The notes beneath the pieces were generated by a model. That model was not told the origin of the DNA. It did no database searches and saw only the letters and a list, made by a program, of their open reading frames with translations. A stretch of 64,000 nucleotides of DNA from Alnus glutinosa. Lineage: Eukaryota > Streptophyta > Magnoliopsida > Fagales > Betulaceae. Position numbers and translations under genes: made by a program. Positions 56,699 to 64,000 of the stretch are shown one piece after another (positions within the stretch are counted from its first letter, which is position 1; every line of letters starts with the position of its first letter). The DNA lies in contig NC_084886.1 in assembly GCF_958979055.1 (NCBI RefSeq), forward strand, positions 5,165,001 through 5,229,000, read 5' to 3'.

Positions 56699-59447
56699 AT
56701 GGGGCAAGTTTTCTGCTGTGTTCAAGTGGACCAGTCAAATGTAGCTATCAGAGAAACTTTTGGGAAGTTTGACGATGTGCTTGAGCCTGGTTGTCACTGT
56801 ATGCCTTGGATTTTCGGCACGCAGATAGCTGGCCATCTCACTTTGCGTTTGCAGCAGCTGGATGTTCGATGTGAAACAAAGACGAAGGTCTGTTGCATAT
56901 ATTTTTCCTTATTCTCTTTCTCTCTCTCTCTCTCTCTCGGGAGTTTACCAGGAACATGTACTATTATATGAGAGCCACAGAGTGTCATTGGGTCCTAGGG
57001 TTGTTTAATTGTTTTTAGATTTTAGCAATGATGTGAAGAGCATCATATACTTTGGAAAGTATATGGGAAAACAAAGGTAATATTATAAGTTAGCATTCAC
57101 AAAACTGTTTTTGTTGTATAGCAATCTGAAAGAGTAAAAAGATCAATTTGTCTGGGTATAAAGTTCTTTTATTTATTTTCTGGGGGCTTGCAGCAAAGGA
57201 ATTCAAAACTGACTTAAAAGAATTAGTATCATACAGACTTTGCAAGACTTGTTTGATTTCTGATGTGGTAACAATGTACTTGATTGTTGCCAAGTCATGA
57301 CTGTCTGCTGAATTGATTTAGAAGGTGGCTTATTTGAATCTAAAGTATGAGTGTTATTTAGACCACAACACTATCTCTTTTTTCTTTTCTTTTTCAATTT
57401 TAAACTATTTATATGCTTGGAAGTGTGATTTGTCAGTTCTGATCCATGGTATCTTGTCAGGATAATGTCTTTGTTACTGTTGTTGCATCTATTCAATACC
57501 GGGCTATAGCAGACAAGGCTTCAGATGCTTTCTACAAACTCAGCAACACCAGAGGACAAATCCAATCCTATGTTTTTGATGGTATGGATGTGTCACTTGA
57601 CCTTTAAAGTTACCGTGTTTGTTGTTTCAGTCTCCGTAATGAATTAAAGAAACTTATATTCTGCATTACTACAACATGTCCCATGGCCCAGGTCCATCAG
57701 AGAGATGTTTCTGAGAAGTCTGGACTTCTTTCTAGCTTAATGTTGGTTTCTCAAGGTTTATGCTGACACAATTGAACTGTATATTTTTAGTGAAACAACT
57801 ATTCTAGAGTAATTGTTTATTGTTGTAGCATTCTTCATGACTTGAATGATATTCTTTCTTGGACTTGGAAAAGTGGTTTAATAGCCAAAAAATTAATCTT
57901 AAAAAGGTTCTAAAACTTGTGATCTGACGTAAAGTATTATGAGGATCAATAAAATGCAAAGAGAATCAGAAGAGAATATCTTTGAGGTTGAGAAAAGCTT
58001 CAGTCACGACTGATGCATATTCATCTTTGTTATGAGAGATCATAATTTACGTTGGAGATAGTTCTAGCGTACCTATTTGCAGATCACACTTTGGAGAAAC
58101 TAACATGCTTGTATCTCTGTTTAGTTATTAGGGCAAGTGTTCCAAAGTTGGAGCTGGATTCTGTTTTTGAACAGAAGAATGAAATAGCTAAAGCTGTGGA
58201 ACAGGAACTAGAAAAGGTATTTCTCTGTGCTGAATTGGTTTGGAACTAGCTATGTTACTTGAACTAAATCCTTTTTTTGTTTTTTAATATCTTTGAATTT
58301 TATATGCATAGGCCATGTCAGCATATGGGTATGAGATAGTTCAGACTCTTATTGTGGATATTGAACCAGATGAGCATGTGAAGAGGGCAATGAATGAGAT
58401 AAATGCTGGTATAATTTGCTTATCTTTTCAAACTGGATCGTGTCTTTTCCTCCTCCTCCTTTTTTTTTGTTCTTTTATCTTAAATAAGAATTAACTTGGC
58501 CAAAATTATTTTTTGAAACATATAATTGAAATTATCAAAGTAGCTACCTGTCATAAACCTTTACATGAGAGGTTTTCACACGATTTTTTGTTTGTTTGTT
58601 GTATATTGTTGATCTTCTATTTGTTGCCATCACTGACTGATTGCGGCATTGGGTGTTGAAATTCTTTTTTACTATCTTTGACTGATGGGGACCTTCTTGG
58701 TAAGCCCAGAATGGTTCTGATTGGATGTCTAGAAATTGAACACCTTGAAATTGTACCAACCTACATTTTCTGAGCACTCTATTCTTATTGTCTGAAAGTT
58801 TCAAGTCATAGCATTTACTATAATATTCATTCAGACATTACCCACCTTTGGGACATATTTTTTCCCATGATAAACACTTGGACCATTCAAGTGGAAACTG
58901 AAAATGATTGAATAGAACGTGCCTTGAATAGATAATTAATTCTGAAATTAGTACCAATCGCCATTAATTTACTTTTCTATACCCAAGACATGCACTTGAT
59001 AAAGAGGCTGTGTTCAATCACTTTAGCTTGTTTATTAAATTTTCTGCAGAATGTCTGATATGCCTTTTAATTTTTTAATTAATAGCTGCTAGAATGAGGG
59101 TGGCTGCAAATGAGAAAGCGGAAGCAGAGAAGATATTGCAGATCAAGCGTGCCGAGGGAGATGCTGAATCGAAATATCTGGCTGGGCTTGGCATAGCTCG
59201 GCAGCGTCAGGCCATTGTAGATGGGCTGAGGGACAGTGTGCTTGCTTTCTCTGTGAATGTACCTGGAACCACATCAAAGGATGTGATGGACATGGTTCTA
59301 GTGACTCAATACTTCGACACAATGAAAGAAATTGGCGCATCCTCAAAGTCAAACTCTGTTTTCATCCCACATGGACCAGGTGCTGTGAGAGACGTTGCTG
59401 CACAGATTAGAGACGGCCTCCTCCAAGGAAATGCAACTCGGGATTAA
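56699..59447 (+). CDS. HIR1: Hypersensitive-induced response protein, HIR1-type (SPFH/band 7)
   Basis: Plasma-membrane microdomain scaffold of the SPFH (stomatin/prohibitin/flotillin) superfamily; Arabidopsis HIRs form oligomers and associate with the immune receptor RPS2. Exons: 56699-56887, 57461-57581, 58125-58216, 58312-58408, 59086-59447 (861 nt, 286 aa, the usual HIR length). MGQVFCC gives Gly2 for myristoylation and Cys6/Cys7 for palmitoylation, with no transmembrane helix. The SPFH domain runs about 6-190 ([60 protein letters not shown]). A charged coiled coil follows ([20 protein letters not shown]). The tail has [20 protein letters not shown] and [20 protein letters not shown]. The start is the first ATG after the leader-intron acceptor. 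HIR2 is a close alternative. Confidence 0.95.
56920..56938. repeat. (CT)n microsatellite in HIR1 intron
   Basis: CT run 33 bases into the first coding intron. Confidence 0.85.
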
Positions 59448-60535
59448 TGTTTTAAGCCTGGCATACATGTTGGAGGGTTGGCTTCTCTGACTTTATATGA
59501 AGGGATTGGTGCTATGATCCTAGTCTGCTTGTCTTATTCTTCCTATTTGTCTCTTTCTTCCTTTTGAATTAATTACGTGATAAGTATGCTAGTGTTTTAC
59601 AACTAAAAAATATGGTGTATATTTGTTGGTGAGATTGGCCATAGTATTCTGTATAGTATTAAATTGCATAGAATTGGGTAATTTTGTGGTATCCTCTGGA
59701 ACGATTTGTTATTTTGTAACTGTTGTCTGGATTGCTCTGAGAACAAGCGAAAGCTGTGCTCATTGAGGTTATTTTTATATTTTGAGAAGTAAACCTGTCC
59801 CCATTTTCTTTGCTTGGTGAGAATGCATGCGAACGAGGTGCATGATTTAAAAGGCTTAAAAAAACAGTTTTAGTCGTTTTGGGAGCTTTATACCTATGAA
59901 TCAACATTCTTGTGGGATGTATTTGCTGTAGACTTTTCAAATCACGAATGACCCTCAGGATGTGGATATGCATTGTATTCTTATTCAGTGGAAGAGACGA
60001 CAGATAACCAGTTTGGCTGTTGCACTTTCAATAAGAGAATTAATTAGAAAAAAGCTCTCTCTCTCTCTCTCTCTCTCAATCCCCCTCCTCTACTTCTCTC
60101 TTTTCTCCCCTTTCCTATCTTCTTTTGGGGGAAGATAAAAGTTAGATGTAACACACCCGTGCCCCTTCACCGGCCTCTCCACCCCTAGATCCACCACAAG
60201 TCGCCTCCATCCAGCACTTCCACGTGCCGCCTTCTCCATCGATGCGGTGAGTCACACACACTTGCCCCCTCTAGTGGTTTCTAGTTTCAAATTCTCCTCC
60301 TCCATCAATAAGGCATTCATCGTTAGTCCAACCTTATTTCCGTAGTTTGTTCATGGGTTGCGGCACATATCACAATCAAGGTGGCCCACTTCTTAGTCAT
60401 TTGGTCAAAGAACTATGAGACCATAATTGTTTCGAGCGTATTTTTTTTTATGCAATAAAATGATTGATTTTGGGGTGCTTATTGGGATCTCCCTCCTGTT
60501 GTAGTTTTATTTTGTTTTAATGTAATGGTTTGTTG

Positions 60536-60571
<36 letters not shown>

Positions 60572-61827
60572 AGAAGAAGAAGAAGAAGAGAGAAAAGAAT
60601 TAGTAAGTGCAGTACACCCTCTATGCTTTTATTGAAAATGGAAGTTGCAAAACCCTAGCTTCATCTGGTGGCTTGCCGAGGAAACAATGGGGTTGTTTGG
60701 CAAACAGAGGGACGGTACATAATAGTGGATGCTGCTGTTCATGTTTTTTTAATGTTATTTTTACATTTTTTTTTTTAATAACAATCAATATCAAAACATT
60801 CTCATTTTTTTCATTTTTGATTTCACATCAATAATTTTTTATTACTATTCTAATAAAAAAATTCACTACAGTACAAAACTTTTTTATTTTTTTATACAAT
60901 TTTTTTTTTACTTTATACTACGTTATCGTTTTTTACTAATTTCAAAATTAATAATTACTATTCTGTTTTGTACATGTCTTTACCAAACAAAACCAATATA
61001 AGTAGCATTTTCATTTGTATTTTTCAGTGAGAATAATGGACCACCCAAGACCCTAGCATCAAAAGACAAAAAAAATGATTGTCGTACAACTTTAAACACA
61101 ATTCTTGTCTAACTTCACCTACGTGATAGTTTTTTTTTTTCAAAAAATGATGAAATCACTTTGAGAGAAAATGCTAAGTCAATTTCTAGAAAAAATAAAA
61201 TAAAAAATGACCCATAAGCAAAGTTAGACGGAAATTTACAACAATCATTTATAACGTCCAACAGCTAAGGAGCTCGCCCGAATAAGCATTCGGGCTCCTA
61301 ACAGAATCGCCCAGTAATTTTTGGGGCATTCCTGTGTACAACCAAGGAGCTCACCCGTTTCAGAATGAGCTCGAACAAGGGGGGCATTGCCTTCCATTTG
61401 CACTCCATGCAGGAAGAGCCCCGTTCGTTTCAATATGAAAAAATGCAGCAGCAAGAGGTAGCAAAGTACAACTCCCCAGCACAAGCGTCAAGCAAAACAA
61501 AAGGAAATTGGAAAAATAATCTGTCAAGAATGCAAGAAACAGCATTCATCAAATGACCAAAACTCCATAAAAGAACTTTTAGCTCAAAGAATACCTTCCG
61601 CAAACATTTGGATGGATGAGAATACAAAAAGGACATTGACAATGGTTTGTGCCACCAGCTAAAATTATTTTTTACAACCCTTGACCACCAAGATATGAAG
61701 AAACCAATAGCACCACATTAACAGACGAAAAGTTCACTGGAACAAAAAGATATCGTCACTAATCTACCTTATTGCCCTCCACCAAATAAGTCCAGCCTTC
61801 CACTCACACCAAGGGTAGTTAATTAGC
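59448..61827. other. Spacer between convergent HIR1 and VDAC genes
   Basis: HIR1 3' UTR is likely to about 59700. A CT microsatellite (about 60056-60076), a CT/C-rich segment and a 30-base A-run with an adjoining GAA repeat (60540-60588) suggest an old retroposed sequence. A foldback element lies at 61073-61250. VDAC 3' UTR is likely just above 61600. No gene supported. Confidence 0.45.
61073..61250. mobile_element. Foldback MITE-like element
   Basis: AAATGATTGTCGTACAACTT on the left pairs imperfectly with the complement of the right end, AAATGATTGTTGTAAATTTC; CTAACTTCAC/CTAACTTTGC also pair. AT-rich centre. Confidence 0.6.
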
Positions 61828-63528
61828 CTAGGGCTTAAGTGCCACGGCGAGCCCAATCTTCGCGCTCTTTTCAATTGCCCTAGTATCCACCTCTCCTGAG
61901 ATGGTGAAGAGGGATCTTGGGCGCCACTCATGCTGGATGAGAGCACTTGCCCTTCCATAGTTGTTCACTCTAGCCTTCACCAAGGTTAAAGGGTCAAGCG
62001 CATGCTGCGTGCCAATTGTGAGGGTGTTCTCATTGCTTGAAAAGCTATGTGACAGCTCTGCACCAACAGCTGTGCTGGTCAATGGGCTCACTGTGTGGTA
62101 GTATGAAGCATTAAGGGTGTCACCTTTATCATTCCTGTATTCACCAGTGATAACATCTCATTAATCAGGGAAAAAAATATCAACCTATACCTGCATGTGG
62201 TAGAAACGCTATTCTAAAGCACTAGATAACACTCAATTTTAACTCAAACGGAACTATTTAGTAAAGAGAGAAAGAAATCCCATTGCGTAAAAAGAAATAC
62301 TCACACTGTCAGGGAAGCAATGAGGTCAGACAAAGTGTAACTCAACCCAGCATTCACTTTTGTAAAGTTCCCAGAGGCAGTGTCAAATGAAAGATCTGTC
62401 CCAAGAGAAACGGCATTGTTTCCAACAACACCAGAAAAGTTCACAATAGGATTGGCAGTCAATCCAATGCTGGTGCTTATTCCAGCATACTCATGCTGGT
62501 ATTGGAGTTCCACCTGTCATCAAAATCGCCGGTAACTTGAGTCAAAGTGTATCAGTGTATGTCTATCTCTAGCACAAGTGAGGTGCTCCTCAATGCAGCT
62601 GAAAAGCTCACACATACGTGAGGCAAAAGTATAAACTTGTTATACAGAGACAAATGTTTTTCTTACCTTACCAGACCTCTGATCAGGAACAATAAAGCTA
62701 AAGATAGTCTTGAGTCCAGGTGCAGGTTCATCAACAGTAACCGTTGCAAGAAGCTACAAGAAGTTCATGTACCGTTGTCAGTGAAACAACTAAAGCATTA
62801 ATATGACCTTATACATTGATTTTCAGATGAACTTTTGCGATGCACATTAAGTATCAATATAACCCTTTTACTGTATATAGTTTTGTGTGTAAAGCGAAAA
62901 TCAAACCACTAGTAATTTATATAAACACTAAAACAAAAAATGCTGAAAAATGAAATGGTTAGCCATGGTTATATTGAAAAAAATAGGGTAGAAAAGACCA
63001 TCATTATGGGGATCAACAAAACAGAAACCCCAAATCTGAATATTCACCATATTCTTAACGTCAAATCAAATCATGTATAATAAAATTGTTTACATCTTTG
63101 ACCCCTGAATAATATCTAATGGATAAAAATCACTAACACATTAATAAATGTAGTATGGTAGTATTACTATAGCAATTTAATGTTTATATTTAAGGAACAA
63201 AACTATCATAATATCAATTATCGGCATCTCGAAATCCACTATGCTCTCTATCCAATGGTGATGCAAAACCAACTGTTGAGATCTAGGTTATGTTTGCTTC
63301 AGGTCTAACGTTGCATACATTCAAGATTAGATAGTATTTTTTTAATTCACAAAGAGATATTTATTGAAAATTGAAAAAGGGAATTAATAGATATGTCCAA
63401 GAAGCTTTAATACATACATTAGAGTTAGTGTCCACTTTTATGTCAGTTGTGATGTTCTTGTTCTTCAGCTGAGTGCTCACATCTGCCAGAAACAGCTCGC
63501 CCTTCTTAATTCCAGTTGAAGTGATTGC
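61828..63528 (-). CDS. VDAC: Mitochondrial outer-membrane porin (VDAC), 5' end missing
   Basis: Beta-barrel voltage-dependent anion channel that passes metabolites and ions across the mitochondrial outer membrane. Minus-strand exons: 63528-63418, 62753-62667, 62513-62305, 62134-61828, in phase and encoding the last 237 residues. Plant VDACs are about 276 aa, so about 39 N-terminal residues (N-terminal helix and first strand) lie on exon(s) right of the window. Visible blocks: [60 protein letters not shown], the eukaryotic porin signature region [40 protein letters not shown], and the C-terminal strand with its beta-signal, [12 protein letters not shown]. No frame breaks. The isoform number cannot be fixed. 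Confidence 0.93.
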
Positions 63529-64000
63529 CTGAGCATGTGTAATGAATGGAATGGTTAGACTTAAAAATAAAAAAATAAAACGGGTCAAGGCATATGCAAA
63601 GTGGAAAATAGCAACTAATGCAGCATATAAAGCAGATTACTGAATCTAAACAAATTATAGATCAACCAAAAGATTTCATTATGTGGAATGTGGTGTGACT
63701 GCAGACCCAAAACATTCAGAAACATACAAGAGGAAAGCATTAAATTATAGAAGTCCATACAGTTCTACAAATTTTGACAAAAAACATAGATGATGTCGGC
63801 CGACCTTGATTATATATTAATGGATGTCAAGATTTCAAATAAACAACTAACTAAATCAATTTATATTTTACGTGATTAACATACTACCATAAAACTCATA
63901 AAGGTGAATCCCACAAAGTACAGAGAAATACTTCGGGGATAACAATAATAAGAAACATGTGGTAACATGCTTATTTAACTCTAATAGCAGTTAAATAGAC
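63529..64000. other. Right-edge non-coding stretch, probably VDAC intron
   Basis: AT-rich with no exon recognised. The exon at 63528 is preceded by a CAG acceptor, so this is intron of the VDAC gene. Confidence 0.6.

Noticed and set aside
1-64000. CRISPR arrays, operons or other prokaryotic systems
   Set aside because: No regularly spaced repeats and no operon-like coding; all genes are intron-rich plant genes.

Overview
The window is nuclear DNA from a eudicot plant, probably a woody species. Genes are split into short exons by AT-rich GT-AG introns, microsatellites are frequent, and introns and spacers are full of degenerate LINEs, a SINE, a TRIM and many small foldback elements. All recognisable proteins are plant housekeeping or signalling proteins. 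The species cannot be fixed from the sequence.

Layout, left to right: a twin-LOV protein (TLP1/LLP type, minus strand, 3' end outside the window); about 4.5 kb of element-rich spacer; a TRIPP-like plant-specific protein (plus, 10 coding exons, 866 aa); 4.7 kb of element relics; a PBL34-type receptor-like cytoplasmic kinase (plus, 6 coding exons, 483 aa); AE7/MIP18, a cytosolic Fe-S assembly factor (plus, 5 coding exons, 159 aa); VPS25 of ESCRT-II (minus, 6 exons, 179 aa); a plastid-type DUF1338 2-oxoadipate dioxygenase/decarboxylase (minus, 7 exons, 384 aa); 6 kb of element-rich spacer with a Pack-MULE-like foldback carrying an AAA-ATPase fragment and a tRNA-derived SINE; HIR1, an SPFH membrane protein (plus, 5 coding exons, 286 aa); and a mitochondrial VDAC porin (minus, 5' end outside the window). 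Exon boundaries were joined by hand at splice dinucleotides. Each complete model closes as a whole number of codons with continuous family similarity, which supports the joins.

The genes are ordinary single-copy neighbours and do not form a pathway cluster. PBL34 and HIR1 both belong to families linked to plasma-membrane immune signalling, and VPS25 and the TRIPP-like protein to membrane traffic. Nothing suggests these pairs are linked by more than proximity.

The most unusual points are: a U12-type intron in AE7 with a perfect ATATCCTTT donor and an apparent AT-AA end; a foldback element that captured an AAA-ATPase fragment; a complete 484-bp TRIM in a VPS25 intron; a duplicated start-codon context giving an overlapping uORF on the twin-LOV gene; a start-stop uORF upstream of PBL34; and a first LOV domain lacking both the photoactive Cys and the usual flavin-contacting Gln.
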